The notes under the pieces were generated by a model. That model searched no databases and was not told the DNA's origin. It saw only the letters and a list, made by a program, of their open reading frames with translations. A DNA stretch of 38,397 nucleotides. It comes from Lachnospiraceae bacterium (lineage in GTDB: Bacteria > Bacillota > Clostridia > Lachnospirales > Lachnospiraceae). Made by a program: the position numbers and the translations under genes. Shown piece after piece: positions 18,618-28,359 of this stretch (its first letter is position 1; each line of letters begins with the position of its first letter). The stretch lies in contig JAFQCK010000073.1 of the NCBI GenBank assembly GCA_017416465.1, positions 1 through 38,397 of the forward strand, read 5' to 3'.

Positions 18618-20456
18618 CTAGACTGCTTTCCCATTTATTATTTCTTCATGTTCCTTTTGAATTTCTTCAAAAGCCGAAAGCATAGGTTTAATCTTCTGTG
18701 CTTCATTTTTATCCTTTTTAAGTCTTCTTTCAGTATAGTTTTTAGTTATCTTAATAACAATTCCTGAAAGAGATAAAACCGCTATTAAGTTTGGAAGCGC
18801 CATAAGACCATTTAATGTATCGGCAATATCCCACACAAGTCCAAGATTTAATGTAGCTCCAACAACTATAAACCCAACAAATATTGCCTTGTATATCATT
18901 GTAAACTTCGTTCCAAATAAATATTCAACAGCCTTTGTTCCATAAAAAGACCAACCTAGAACCGTTGAAAAAGCAAAAAGTAAAATCGCAATAGCTAGAA
19001 TCTTTCCTGCAATATCTCCAAATCTATATGAAAACGCATATGATACCAAAGAAACTCCATTAATCTGTGATACTGTTACTGAATCTACTATTATATTTCC
19101 TTCTTCATCTTTTAGAACTTTTCCATTAGTATCCTTTGCTTCATTTGCTTTAATAGACATTACATTTGTATAAATATAATCATCCTCTGAATCACCTTCA
19201 TTCGCAATCGCATAATATGTATTCCCATAAGCTTTGAGTTCAACACATTGTTTATCTTCCGGTACAGTTGTGTATAACTTTGCATTTCCTGAACTGTCAG
19301 TAGCGATTACCTGAAGATTATGATTATCATCTACTAAATTTATTTCACCTTTTTTGTCTGAAATATTAAATATCTGCTCTTTAGTTGTAAGATTAGCAAA
19401 GACTTCTGCCTGAGATGGTGAAGTAGCATTACTTGAAAGAAGTAGAAACGAAGTAAGCGTACACACAACTATTGTATCAAAGAACACCTCAAATATTCCC
19501 CACATTCCCTGCACTACCGGCTCTTTTACATCAGATGCACTATTTACCATAACACATGAACCAAGACCTGCCTCATTTGAAAATACACCACGCTTAAAGC
19601 CCATTGTTATAGCTCGCATTATCACGTAGCCTCCAACTCCTCCACCTACAGCTGATAAATCAAACGCACTTCTAAATATACTTCCAAATACATATGGAAT
19701 CTGTTCATAATTTGATATAAAAATAATTAAGGCAATTACAATATATCCTAATGCCATAATAGGTACAAGTTTTTCTGTTACACTTCCAATTCTCTTAATT
19801 CCACCAACTAATACCAAAGCTGTTATTACAGCCAGAACAATACCTGTTATAAGCTTAGGAACATCAAAATTCGTATACATTGCATCTGATATTGAATTAA
19901 CCTGGGTCATATTCCCAATCCCAAAGGAAGCTAATACACAAAATAGTGCAAATAAAATTGCAAGTACTTTCGCAAATTTCTTCATACCTTTCTTCTTACC
20001 TAAACCGTCTTCAAGGTAATACATTGCTCCGCCTGACCATTCTCCGTCAGAATTCTTTCTACGATAATAAATTCCAAGAACATTTTCAGAAAAGCTAGTC
20101 ATCATTCCAAAAAATGCAGATACCCACATCCAAAATATTGCCCCGGGACCACCTATTGCAATAGCGGTCGCAACACCGGCAATATTACCTGTTCCAATAG
20201 TTGCTGCAAGTGCTGTAGTTAAAGCCTGAAACTGCGAAATCGCCTTTTTTTCTTTTGTTTTTGTAACATCTTTCTTCTTAAATATCGCAAAAAAAGTCTC
20301 ATTACCAACCCATTTAGCTCTTATCACCTGGAAAAATCCGGTTCTTATCGTCATCCACACACCTGTAAATATAATAAGCACAAGCATTGGGATTCCCCAC
20401 ACTACACCATTAATAGCACCATTAACATTTGCTATCTGTTCAATAAATAAATACAT
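18618..20456 (-). CDS. Alanine/glycine:cation symporter (AGCS) with insert
   Basis: A sodium-coupled amino acid carrier of the AGCS family. Family signatures are present: TIGTGNIAGVATAIAIGGPG (about 87-106), the block KRGVFSNEAGLGS (288-300) and GWSFYGTKAVEYLFG (501-515). Usual members have about 450-490 residues; this has 612. The extra length is a hydrophilic, beta-rich segment at about 343-466, inserted after the helix DTIVVCTLTSFLLL and before VSYAFSYRFG. It is rich in Asp, Gly and Asn with strand-like phrases such as NTYYAIANEGDSEDD. AGGAGAGG lies 5 nt before the ATG. It is followed by a terminator and preceded by its own promoter in the end of uvrA. Confidence 0.92.
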   Translation of the reverse strand: MYLFIEQIANVNGAINGVVWGIPMLVLIIFTGVWMTIRTGFFQVIRAKWVGNETFFAIFKKKDVTKTKEKKAISQFQALTTALAATIGTGNIAGVATAIAIGGPGAIFWMWVSAFFGMMTSFSENVLGIYYRRKNSDGEWSGGAMYYLEDGLGKKKGMKKFAKVLAILFALFCVLASFGIGNMTQVNSISDAMYTNFDVPKLITGIVLAVITALVLVGGIKRIGSVTEKLVPIMALGYIVIALIIFISNYEQIPYVFGSIFRSAFDLSAVGGGVGGYVIMRAITMGFKRGVFSNEAGLGSCVMVNSASDVKEPVVQGMWGIFEVFFDTIVVCTLTSFLLLSSNATSPSQAEVFANLTTKEQIFNISDKKGEINLVDDNHNLQVIATDSSGNAKLYTTVPEDKQCVELKAYGNTYYAIANEGDSEDDYIYTNVMSIKANEAKDTNGKVLKDEEGNIIVDSVTVSQINGVSLVSYAFSYRFGDIAGKILAIAILLFAFSTVLGWSFYGTKAVEYLFGTKFTMIYKAIFVGFIVVGATLNLGLVWDIADTLNGLMALPNLIAVLSLSGIVIKITKNYTERRLKKDKNEAQKIKPMLSAFEEIQKEHEEIINGKAV

Positions 20457-20514
20457 AAAATCCTCTCCTACGTCGCTTCTTTTCGGTGTGGCAGAGCGCC
20501 ATATACAAAAATAT

Positions 20515-20556
20515 GAATAAATATTAACAAAAACATAGTTTTATTAATATTTATTC
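20515..20556 (-). promoter_or_regulatory. Perfect 13-bp inverted repeat in symporter leader
   Basis: GAATAAATATTAA (20515-20527) and its exact complement (20544-20556) flank a 16-nt loop. On the minus strand the stem is followed by ATATTTTTG. It can be the uvrA terminator or, because a promoter lies upstream at 20596-20625, an attenuator in the symporter leader. On the plus strand AATTTTTT also follows the stem. Confidence 0.5.
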
Positions 20557-20595
20557 AATTTTTTCGCATAGCTGAACTGTTACAAACTATCTAAG

Positions 20596-20625
20596 ATTAT
20601 ACCGAATAACACTTGTTCAATGCAA
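20596..20625 (-). promoter_or_regulatory. Promoter of the AGCS symporter gene
   Basis: On the minus strand TTGCAT (20620-20625) and a perfect TATAAT (20596-20601) are 18 bp apart, just after the uvrA stop codon. The leader to the symporter ATG would be about 135 nt and contains the 13-bp inverted repeat. Confidence 0.5.
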
Positions 20626-20626
20626 G

Positions 20627-23470
20627 CTATTTTTCCAAATATTTTTTAATATATTTTCCTGTGTAAGATTTAGGATTTTTTGCTACTTCTTCAGGTGTAC
20701 CCTGTGCTACTACAGTACCACCCCTGTCGCCACCTTCCGGACCAATATCTATTATATAATCTGCCACTTTAATAACATCAAGATTATGCTCAATTACAAC
20801 AACTGTATTTCCACCATCAGAAAGTTTTCTTAAAATATCTACAAGCTTATGAACATCCGCAAAATGTAGTCCCGTCGTAGGCTCATCAAGAATATAAATT
20901 GTCTTACCGGTATCCCTTTTACTAAGTTCTGTAGCAAGTTTAATTCTTTGTGCTTCTCCACCTGAAAGTGTAGTAGATGGTTGCCCTAATTTCAGATACG
21001 ATAATCCTACATCATTGAGCGTAGATATCTTTCTATGAATTGAAGGAACATTTTCAAAGAATTTAACTGCTTCTTCTACTGTCATATCAAGCACATCATA
21101 TATGCTCTTACCTTTATACTTAACTTCTAATGTTTCTCTGTTATATCTTTTTCCACCACATACTTCACAAGGAACATATACATCAGGTAAAAAATGCATT
21201 TCTATTTTGATAATTCCATCCCCGGAACACGCTTCACATCTTCCCCCCTTAACATTAAAACTAAAACGGCCTTTTTTGTATCCCATAGTCTTAGCATCAG
21301 TTGTAGATGCAAATAAATCTCTTATTTGGTCAAACACTCCGGTATATGTGGCCGGATTAGACCTTGGTGTTCTTCCTATAGGAGACTGGTCAATATCTAT
21401 AACTTTATCAAGTTTCTCCACACCAATTATCTCGTCATGCTCTCCTGCAATAGTTCTTGCTCTGTTAAGCTTTTTTGCCAATGATTTATATAAAATCTCA
21501 TTGATAAGTGAACTTTTTCCGGAACCCGACACCCCTGTTACACAGGTCATTACTCCTAAAGGTATGTCGACATCTATGTTTTTAAGATTATTCTGCCTTG
21601 CTCCTTTTATCGTAATAAATCCTGAAGGCTCTCTTCTTTTATCCGGTAATGGAATCTGTATTCTTCCACTAAGATATGCTCCTGTAATTGAGTTAGGATT
21701 ATCCATAATCTCTTTGGCTGTTCCCTGTGCAACCACTTCACCACCATGCTCACCTGCTCTTGGACCAATATCAACAATATGGTCTGCTGCAAACATTGTA
21801 TCCTCGTCATGTTCCACAACTATTAAGGTATTACCTAAATCCCTAAGATGTGTAAGTGTTTTTAAAAGCTTGTCATTATCTCTCTGATGAAGACCAATGC
21901 TTGGCTCATCCAGAATATATGCCACACCTACAAGTCCTGAGCCTATCTGAGTTGCAAGCCTTATTCGCTGAGCTTCTCCACCTGATAGCGAACCTGTGGC
22001 TCTTGAAAGTGTAAGATAATCGAGACCTACATCTACAAGAAACTTTATTCTTGCTTTTATTTCCTTTAATATCTCTGCACCTATTAAATTTTGTCTCTCA
22101 GAAAGATTCATATTTTCCAAATATTTTTGTAAATCTCTCACTGACATAGATGTTATCTCAAAAATATTTTTGTCAGCAACCGTAACCGCTAAAGAAGATT
22201 TTTTCAGACGCTGTCCTCTACATTCCTTACATGGAGTTATAGTCATAAATTCCTCATATTCCTGCTTAATTGTTTCAGAACCGGTTTCTCTATACTTTCT
22301 TTCCATATTTTTAATAAGTCCTTCAAAAGCAACATCATATATTCCTTCTCCTCGTTGGCCTTTATAATGAACTTTTACTTCTTTTCCGTCAGTTCCGTAT
22401 ATAAGTACGCTTCTTACTTCCTCACTTAATTCTTCATAAGGAGTATCAAGCGAGAAATCATATTCTTCTGCCAAAGCCTCTAACAGACAATGTGTAAAAC
22501 TTCCTTCATTCGCACTTGATTGCCACCCAAGAGCCACAATAGCCCCCTGATTAAGACTAAGACTCTTATCCGGTATCATAAGCTCTTCATCAAATTCCAT
22601 CTTATAACCCAGACCAAAGCAGACAGGACACGCACCAAATGGATTGTTAAACGAAAAACTTCTCGGCTGAATCTCATCAATACTTATATCGCAATCGGGA
22701 CAGGCAAAACTGTCACTAAATGTCATAGTTTCTCCATCAATAACATCTACCATCATAAGTCCATCAGACAAATCCATTACCGTTTCAATCGAATCAGTTA
22801 GCCTTTTTTCAATGCCTTCTCTTACTGCCAGTCTGTCAACTACTATCTCTATATTATGTTTTTTATTCTTTTCAAGCTTGATTTCTTCACTTAGCTCGTA
22901 CATATTTCCATCTATTCTAATACGTACATATCCTGCTTTTTTTGCGTGTGATATAACCTTTGCATGTTCGCCTTTTCTTCCTCTTACAACTGGAGCCAAA
23001 AGCTGAATCTTCGTTCTCTCAGGTAATGACATAATCTTATCAACCATTTGGTCTACAGTCTGTTTCATAATCTCTCTTCCACATTTTGGACAATGTGGTA
23101 CACCAATTCTTGCATACAAAAGTCTGAAATAATCATAAACTTCTGTTACTGTTCCAACTGTTGAACGTGGATTTCTATTAGTTGATTTTTGGTCAATTGA
23201 AATAGCCGGCGATAATCCTTCAATACTCTCAACCTCCGGTTTCTCCATCTGTCCTAAAAATTGTCTTGCATAAGAAGATAATGACTCCATGTACCTTCTC
23301 TGTCCTTCCGCATAAATAGTATCAAATGCAAGCGAAGACTTCCCCGAACCGCTTAGTCCCGTAAGAACTACAAACTCATTTCTTGGAATATCTATATCAA
23401 TGTGCTTAAGATTATGCTCTGCTGCACCTCTGATTTTTATAAACTTTCTGTTTTGATTTCTATCTGTCAT
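20627..23470 (-). CDS. uvrA: Excinuclease ABC subunit A
   Basis: UvrA is the damage-scanning ATPase of nucleotide excision repair and loads UvrB. Two ABC modules are complete: Walker [15 protein letters not shown] and signature [13 protein letters not shown] in the first, Walker [15 protein letters not shown] and signature [13 protein letters not shown] in the second. Zinc-binding cysteines are present (CPKCGR, CPDC/CPVC, CEAC/CEVC). The length, 947 residues, is normal. GGAGGTC precedes two adjacent ATGs; the second (23470) has the better 5-nt spacing and is used here. It lies about 50 bp after uvrB and is probably co-transcribed from the SOS promoter. Confidence 0.97.
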   Translation of the reverse strand: MTDRNQNRKFIKIRGAAEHNLKHIDIDIPRNEFVVLTGLSGSGKSSLAFDTIYAEGQRRYMESLSSYARQFLGQMEKPEVESIEGLSPAISIDQKSTNRNPRSTVGTVTEVYDYFRLLYARIGVPHCPKCGREIMKQTVDQMVDKIMSLPERTKIQLLAPVVRGRKGEHAKVISHAKKAGYVRIRIDGNMYELSEEIKLEKNKKHNIEIVVDRLAVREGIEKRLTDSIETVMDLSDGLMMVDVIDGETMTFSDSFACPDCDISIDEIQPRSFSFNNPFGACPVCFGLGYKMEFDEELMIPDKSLSLNQGAIVALGWQSSANEGSFTHCLLEALAEEYDFSLDTPYEELSEEVRSVLIYGTDGKEVKVHYKGQRGEGIYDVAFEGLIKNMERKYRETGSETIKQEYEEFMTITPCKECRGQRLKKSSLAVTVADKNIFEITSMSVRDLQKYLENMNLSERQNLIGAEILKEIKARIKFLVDVGLDYLTLSRATGSLSGGEAQRIRLATQIGSGLVGVAYILDEPSIGLHQRDNDKLLKTLTHLRDLGNTLIVVEHDEDTMFAADHIVDIGPRAGEHGGEVVAQGTAKEIMDNPNSITGAYLSGRIQIPLPDKRREPSGFITIKGARQNNLKNIDVDIPLGVMTCVTGVSGSGKSSLINEILYKSLAKKLNRARTIAGEHDEIIGVEKLDKVIDIDQSPIGRTPRSNPATYTGVFDQIRDLFASTTDAKTMGYKKGRFSFNVKGGRCEACSGDGIIKIEMHFLPDVYVPCEVCGGKRYNRETLEVKYKGKSIYDVLDMTVEEAVKFFENVPSIHRKISTLNDVGLSYLKLGQPSTTLSGGEAQRIKLATELSKRDTGKTIYILDEPTTGLHFADVHKLVDILRKLSDGGNTVVVIEHNLDVIKVADYIIDIGPEGGDRGGTVVAQGTPEEVAKNPKSYTGKYIKKYLEK

Positions 23471-23520
23471 CATGACCTCCGTCTGTACTTGTTCATAGTA
23501 ATATACTTAAATCAACTTGA

Positions 23521-25506
23521 TTATCTTATACTATCCAATTGTTGTTTTAAAACCATCATCTGGTCTCTAAGTTCTGCTGCAGATTCAAAGTTAAGTTCTG
23601 CCGCTGCCTTCTGCATCTCTTTGGTAATCTTTGCAATAAGCTTTTCAATCTCTTTAACACTCATAGATTCAGGGTCTTTCTCAAGCTTATCCACTGTCTC
23701 TATAGCTTCTTTTGTTATACTTATTCTATCTCTTACAGCCTTCTTAATAGTTGTTGGTGTAATTCCATGTTCCTCATTATATGCCTTTTGAATCTCTCTT
23801 CTTCTATTAGTCTCATCAATTGCAATCTTCATTGACTGTGTAATCTTATCCGCATACATAATAACATGTCCGTCAGAATTTCTTGCTGCTCGTCCTATAG
23901 TCTGAATTAATGATGTTTCTGAACGAAGAAATCCTTCCTTATCAGCATCTAATATAGCTACAAGTGTAATCTCCGGTATATCAAGTCCTTCTCTTAAAAG
24001 GTTAATTCCCACCAAAACATCAAAAACATCAAGTCGCATATCTCTGATAATTTCTGTTCTTTCTAATGTATCTATATCTGAATGAAGATATCTAACTCTT
24101 ATTCCTGCTTCTTTCATATACTCTGTCAAATCTTCTGCCATATGCTTCGTAAGAGTAGTTACTAACACCTTATTCTTCTTTGCTACCTCTGCATTAACTG
24201 CTCCAATCAAATCATCTACCTGTCCCTCAACCGGCTTTACTATAACCTTTGGGTCTAATAATCCTGTAGGCCTTATAATCTGTTCTGCTCTTAATAATTC
24301 ATGCTCACTTTCATATACATTAGGTGTTGCAGATACAAATAACATCTGGTCTATCTTACTTTCAAATTCTTCAAAATTAAGTGGTCTGTTATCTTTAGCT
24401 GAAGGAAGTCTGAATCCGTAATCTACTAGTGTTGATTTTCTTGACTGGTCACCTGCATACATTCCTCTTACCTGTGGTATTGTAATATGTGACTCATCAA
24501 CAATTATTAAAAAATCATCCGGGAAATAATCTATTAATGTGTGTGGAGTTGCTCCCGGTTCCAGTCCTGCAAGATGTCTTGAATAATTCTCAATACCGGT
24601 ACAAAATCCTGTCTCTCTAAGCATCTCCATATCATAATTAGTTCTCTCGGCAATCCTCTGTGCCTCTAATAACTTATCTTCTGACTTAAAATATTCTATT
24701 CTCTCTGCCAATTCTGCTTCTATATTCAAAATTGCCTTATTAATCTTTTCCTGTGCCACAACATAGTGTGATGCCGGAAAAATTGCAATATGTTCAAGCC
24801 TGTTCTTAACCGCACCTGTTAATACATCTATCTCTGATATTCTGTCTATTTCATCTCCAAAAAATTCTACTCTTATTGCATTATCAGAAGAAACTACAGG
24901 AAATATCTCAACGGTATCACCTCTAACCCTAAAAGTTCCACGTTTAAAATCCATCTCATTTCTTGTATATTGTATATCTACAAGTTTTCTCAAAACATCA
25001 TCACGCTCTTTAAGCATTCCCGGTCTTAACGATAACACCATCTCCTGATAGTCAATAGGACTACCTAATCCATATATGCACGAGACACTGGAAATAATTA
25101 TTACATCTTTTCTTTCAGACAATGCCGCTGTTGCTGAATGTCTTAATTTATCAATCTCATCATTAATAGAGGAATCCTTTGCTATATAAGTATCAGTAGA
25201 TGGTACATAAGCCTCCGGCTGATAATAATCATAGTAGGACACAAAATATTCCACAGCATTTTCAGGAAAGAACTCTTTAAATTCACTGTATAACTGGGCT
25301 GCAAGCGTTTTATTATGTGCAAGTATAAGTGTAGGCTTATTAAGATTTGCAATAATATTAGCCATTGTAAATGTCTTACCTGAACCGGTTACGCCTAACA
25401 AAGTCTGAAACTGATTACCTGATTTAAAGCCTTTTACAAGTGCCTCAATCGCTTGTGGCTGGTCACCGGTTGGTTTAAATTCACTGTGTAAAATAAACTT
25501 GTCCAT
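23521..25506 (-). CDS. uvrB: Excinuclease ABC subunit B
   Basis: UvrB is the DNA-opening helicase-like subunit that verifies damage and recruits UvrC. Walker A is [12 protein letters not shown] and the DEAD-like box is DESH. The beta-hairpin region is around [12 protein letters not shown], helicase motif VI is QTIGRAARN, and the C-terminal UVR motif ([13 protein letters not shown]) is present. The start is the ATG of [10 protein letters not shown] at 25506, with GGAGG 8 nt upstream; the longer frame begins at a TTG that overlaps this ribosome site. At 661 residues it is the usual size. Confidence 0.97.
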   Translation of the reverse strand: MDKFILHSEFKPTGDQPQAIEALVKGFKSGNQFQTLLGVTGSGKTFTMANIIANLNKPTLILAHNKTLAAQLYSEFKEFFPENAVEYFVSYYDYYQPEAYVPSTDTYIAKDSSINDEIDKLRHSATAALSERKDVIIISSVSCIYGLGSPIDYQEMVLSLRPGMLKERDDVLRKLVDIQYTRNEMDFKRGTFRVRGDTVEIFPVVSSDNAIRVEFFGDEIDRISEIDVLTGAVKNRLEHIAIFPASHYVVAQEKINKAILNIEAELAERIEYFKSEDKLLEAQRIAERTNYDMEMLRETGFCTGIENYSRHLAGLEPGATPHTLIDYFPDDFLIIVDESHITIPQVRGMYAGDQSRKSTLVDYGFRLPSAKDNRPLNFEEFESKIDQMLFVSATPNVYESEHELLRAEQIIRPTGLLDPKVIVKPVEGQVDDLIGAVNAEVAKKNKVLVTTLTKHMAEDLTEYMKEAGIRVRYLHSDIDTLERTEIIRDMRLDVFDVLVGINLLREGLDIPEITLVAILDADKEGFLRSETSLIQTIGRAARNSDGHVIMYADKITQSMKIAIDETNRRREIQKAYNEEHGITPTTIKKAVRDRISITKEAIETVDKLEKDPESMSVKEIEKLIAKITKEMQKAAAELNFESAAELRDQMMVLKQQLDSIR

Positions 25507-25538
25507 AAGAAGTACCTCCAAATAAATTTTGTTTTATC

Positions 25539-25567
25539 ATTGTAGCACATATGATAAAAAATGTACA
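25539..25567 (-). promoter_or_regulatory. Extended -10 promoter of uvrBA
   Basis: On the minus strand TGTACA (25562-25567), a 17-bp spacer and TACAAT (25539-25544) with the extended TG form a good sigma-A promoter, about 33 bp before the uvrB ATG. Confidence 0.65.
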
Positions 25568-25575
25568 GGTGAAAT

Positions 25576-25589
25576 CGAACATATTTTCG
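25576..25589. promoter_or_regulatory. LexA (SOS) operator
   Basis: CGAACATATTTTCG differs at one base from the palindromic Gram-positive LexA box CGAACATATGTTCG. It lies 8 bp upstream of the uvrB -35 box, so uvrBA should be DNA-damage inducible, as in other Firmicutes. Confidence 0.75.
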
Positions 25590-25641
25590 TTTCATCTTTA
25601 ATAAAATAAACTTCACACTGTTCTTATACCCCGCAAATGAA

Positions 25642-25679
25642 GCCAAATGCAAGCATTACTTCGCTTGCAGGGCTTTTGA
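25642..25679. other. Hairpin of unknown role upstream of uvrB
   Basis: TGCAAGC and GCTTGCA pair around an 8-base loop, and AGCC/GGCT extends the stem past small internal loops. On the plus strand TTTTG follows. No plus-strand gene precedes it, so it may be structural debris or part of the ctpA-type gene's 3' region. Confidence 0.35.
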
Positions 25680-25686
25680 TACAAAT

Positions 25687-25713
25687 AAAGAGGCTGGAAT
25701 TTCCAACCTCTTT
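25687..25713 (-). terminator. Terminator of the S41 protease gene / ftsEX operon
   Basis: AAAGAGGTTGGAA and TTCCAGCCTCTTT (minus strand) form a 13-bp stem with one G-U pair, followed by ATTTGT. It begins five bases after the S41 protease stop codon. Confidence 0.75.
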
Positions 25714-25717
25714 CTCT

Positions 25718-26980
25718 CTAATTCAATATTTCCATCGCCTTTTCAAGCTGCTCATCAACTTCGGTCTCTTTATCATCTTCCACTTCATAATCCGGCTTAA
25801 TTCCAATTTCATGGATATTGCTTCCATCCGGCAAATAATATTTACCTACAGTAATCTTTATTGCAGAACCATCTTTTAACGGAAAAATACTTTGCATAAT
25901 TCCTTTTCCAAAGCTTGTTGTACCAACTATCTTTCCTCTTTCATATGCTTTAATTGCACCGGATAATGCTTCTGAGGCACTGGCACTGTTTTCATTAATC
26001 AAGACACTTATCGGCATATCCGGAAGAATTGTTTTCCCTACTGTATAGAAATCTTCTCTATCGCCTTCCTTTGTTTCACTATACAAAAACAGTTTATCTT
26101 CTTCTAAAAACATCCCTGCAACTTCTTTAACCGAACTTAACATTCCGCCCGGATTATCTCTAAGGTCTATAACCAAACCCTCCATGCCTTCAGACTTAAG
26201 TTTTTCAATCGCCCCTTTAACATCTGAAGCAGTCTCTTCACCAAATTCTTCAATTTTAATATATCCTATATTATTTTCTTTCATACTATGAGTAACAATA
26301 TCTTTTTTGATTTGTCTTCTAACAAGCTCAAACTCTTTTATTTCTTCTCCACGCTTTACCGCCATTTTAAATTTCGTATCTTCTTTTCCAACGATTAATT
26401 CTACTAAATCACTTGAGCTCATTCCCTCAATAGTTTCACCATTTACTGAATAAATAATATCACCTTCAAGTATTCCAACTTCATCTGCCGGTGAATCATT
26501 ATATACTTGCTTTACAATAATATCTGAACCTGTAGAACTTTGTTGTATAACAACACCAATTCCACAATATTTACCGCTATTTGCTTCTAGTAAACTCTGA
26601 TAATCTTCTTTTGTATAATATGTGGTATAAATATCTCCAACTGATGCTACAAGTCCATAATACATACCATCAATTAAAGTTTCTTCATCCACATCTTCCA
26701 TATAATATTTATCAATATATGCCTCAAGCAAACCTACCTTTTTAGTTATTTCATCTGAATTTTCAATATTTTTTGCCTGCAAAAAGTCTTTATCTTTGCT
26801 TAATTTGTAATTAAAAGCTAAAATAAGAATTATAAAAACTGCAGTTGCTATAAAAAATCCCGAAATCACTCCTGTTTTATAACCTTTTTCCATCAAATCT
26901 AAATCTTTTTCCAAATCTTCATCTATTTCGTCATTAAATTCTCCATTAGGCATATCACTCATAGACCCATATTCCTCCAT
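25718..26980 (-). CDS. S41-family carboxy-terminal processing protease
   Basis: A membrane-anchored serine protease of the CtpA/CtpB type, 420 residues. An acidic N-terminus is followed by one membrane helix (about 37-57), a PDZ domain (about 150-220) and an S41 catalytic domain. The Ser-Lys dyad is in NENSASASEALSGA (Ser of SASAS) and SFGKGIMQ (Lys). Upstream lies the substrate-groove phrase IDLRDNPGG. Such proteases often trim cell-wall hydrolase regulators, and the gene directly follows an M23 hydrolase. Start choice is uncertain: ATG at 26980 has a weak ribosome site, while the ATG at 26962 lies 10 nt after GGAGGA and may be the true start. Confidence 0.92.
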   Translation of the reverse strand: MEEYGSMSDMPNGEFNDEIDEDLEKDLDLMEKGYKTGVISGFFIATAVFIILILAFNYKLSKDKDFLQAKNIENSDEITKKVGLLEAYIDKYYMEDVDEETLIDGMYYGLVASVGDIYTTYYTKEDYQSLLEANSGKYCGIGVVIQQSSTGSDIIVKQVYNDSPADEVGILEGDIIYSVNGETIEGMSSSDLVELIVGKEDTKFKMAVKRGEEIKEFELVRRQIKKDIVTHSMKENNIGYIKIEEFGEETASDVKGAIEKLKSEGMEGLVIDLRDNPGGMLSSVKEVAGMFLEEDKLFLYSETKEGDREDFYTVGKTILPDMPISVLINENSASASEALSGAIKAYERGKIVGTTSFGKGIMQSIFPLKDGSAIKITVGKYYLPDGSNIHEIGIKPDYEVEDDKETEVDEQLEKAMEILN

Positions 26981-27054
26981 TCATCCAACATTCATAGATT
27001 TCAGAATTATTTTAATCAATTCAAAAACTTTTAAATACTCTTTAAAAATATTTA

Positions 27055-28302
27055 TTATTTACCAAGATAATTATGCGGATTAACATAGCTTCCATTTAAT
27101 CTTACACTAAAATGTAAATGATTTCCTGTCGACCAACCTGTAGAACCAACATATCCAATTACCTGTCCTGCACTTACTCTTTCGCCTTCTGACACAGCAA
27201 ATCTTGACATATGCATATATACTGTTGATACACCATTTCCATGGTCTATGCCTACCCAATTACCTGCTGAAGAACTCTTATATGCCCAAGCAACTGTTCC
27301 TCCTGCTGCTGCAATTATCTCTGTTCCTCTTGGTGCAGGAATATCAAGACCAGAATGAAATTCGTCTTTTCCTGATATTGGAGAAACCCTATAACCATAA
27401 TCAGAACTTATAGTATAATATCCCGGTACAGGCCACAAAAGCTTTCCACCTGAATATGCCGGCTTATTTGTTCCGGTACTATTTTGATTATTCTGATTAT
27501 CTTTATTGGCATTTTGTTGCTGTTCCTGTTCTTCTTTTTTTCTTCTTTCCTCTTCTTCTTTTCGTTTTCTTTCAATTTCTTCTAATTCAGCCACGATAGC
27601 TTGCGATGCAGCAATTTCACCTTGCATAGTCTCAATATTAGCCTCTTCATTCTGAATTTTTTGCTCTGTTTCTTCAAGAAGCTTACCTTTTTCTTCAACT
27701 AATACTTCTATCTGTTTCTTCTCTTCATCAGCAGTGTCTTTCAAAACCTGCAACTCACTCTTTTCATTTTCAAGAGTCTCTTTTGTTTGTTCAATCAACT
27801 CCTTAGTTTCTTTCATCTTATCAAGCATATTTCTATCATATTCAGTAATCTTAGTAAGATATTCAGCTTTATTTAGAAAATCCCCAATACTACCTGAACT
27901 TAGAATTAAATCTAAATATTCTTGCTGACCATTCTCATACATGAAACGAATCCTTTTCTTCATTGCTTCATATTGACTCTGAATATCGGCTTCTTGTTTT
28001 TCCAATGTTAATTGAATTTCTTCAATTTCGGCATTTTTTGTTTCTATTTGACTTTCTAAATCTACTATATAACCAGTAATCTCTTCAAGCTTATTATCCA
28101 TTTCTTTAATATAAGCATTGGTATCGTCTTTCAGTTTTTCAAGTTCTTCTATGATAGTTTCAACATCATCAATCTTATTCTGTAGTTCTTCCTGTTTGTC
28201 TTTTTCATCCTGTATGCTTGTTGCCTTAAGCGGCTCTGCTAGTCCAATAACAAAAACTGCCGACAAAAGTATACATACAATTGAAAGTGCCTTTTTTTTC
28301 AC
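27055..28302 (-). CDS. M23 peptidoglycan endopeptidase with coiled coil (EnvC/PcsB-like)
   Basis: A secreted cell-wall hydrolase of 415 residues. A signal peptide (KKKALSIVCILLSAVFVIGL) is followed by long coiled coils (about 40-245), a low-complexity Glu/Lys/Gln/Asn linker, and an M23 LytM domain. The Zn-ligand motifs are HSGLDIP and NHLHFSV, with YMHMS between them. The coiled-coil-plus-LytM layout and position after ftsEX match EnvC/CwlO/PcsB-type hydrolases, which FtsEX activates across the membrane. The start is assigned to GTG at 28302, six bases after AAGGAAG, because it gives a clean signal peptide. An ATG 18-24 nt upstream would add charged residues before it. Confidence 0.9.
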   Translation of the reverse strand: MKKKALSIVCILLSAVFVIGLAEPLKATSIQDEKDKQEELQNKIDDVETIIEELEKLKDDTNAYIKEMDNKLEEITGYIVDLESQIETKNAEIEEIQLTLEKQEADIQSQYEAMKKRIRFMYENGQQEYLDLILSSGSIGDFLNKAEYLTKITEYDRNMLDKMKETKELIEQTKETLENEKSELQVLKDTADEEKKQIEVLVEEKGKLLEETEQKIQNEEANIETMQGEIAASQAIVAELEEIERKRKEEEERRKKEEQEQQQNANKDNQNNQNSTGTNKPAYSGGKLLWPVPGYYTISSDYGYRVSPISGKDEFHSGLDIPAPRGTEIIAAAGGTVAWAYKSSSAGNWVGIDHGNGVSTVYMHMSRFAVSEGERVSAGQVIGYVGSTGWSTGNHLHFSVRLNGSYVNPHNYLGK

Positions 28303-28359
28303 CAAAATCTTCCTTTCCATAAACAACAGTTCAGTTTTTACTAAACTTTTATCTTAACA

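Noticed and set aside
20457-20510. Glycine riboswitch before the symporter
   Set aside because: Only loose phrases (CACCGAA, GGAGAGG) recall the aptamer; the conserved core pairs could not be drawn. Kept only as a possible attenuator.
21102-21887. Long plus-strand open frame (261 codons) opposite uvrA
   Set aside because: It is the antisense shadow of a conserved UvrA reading frame, has no ribosome site and no recognisable domain.
23402-23791. Plus-strand frame of 129 codons across the uvrA/uvrB junction
   Set aside because: It overlaps two certain genes and has no ribosome site or domain.
25434-25652. Small minus-strand gene upstream of uvrB
   Set aside because: The frame runs through the uvrB promoter, LexA box and start region, and has no family likeness.
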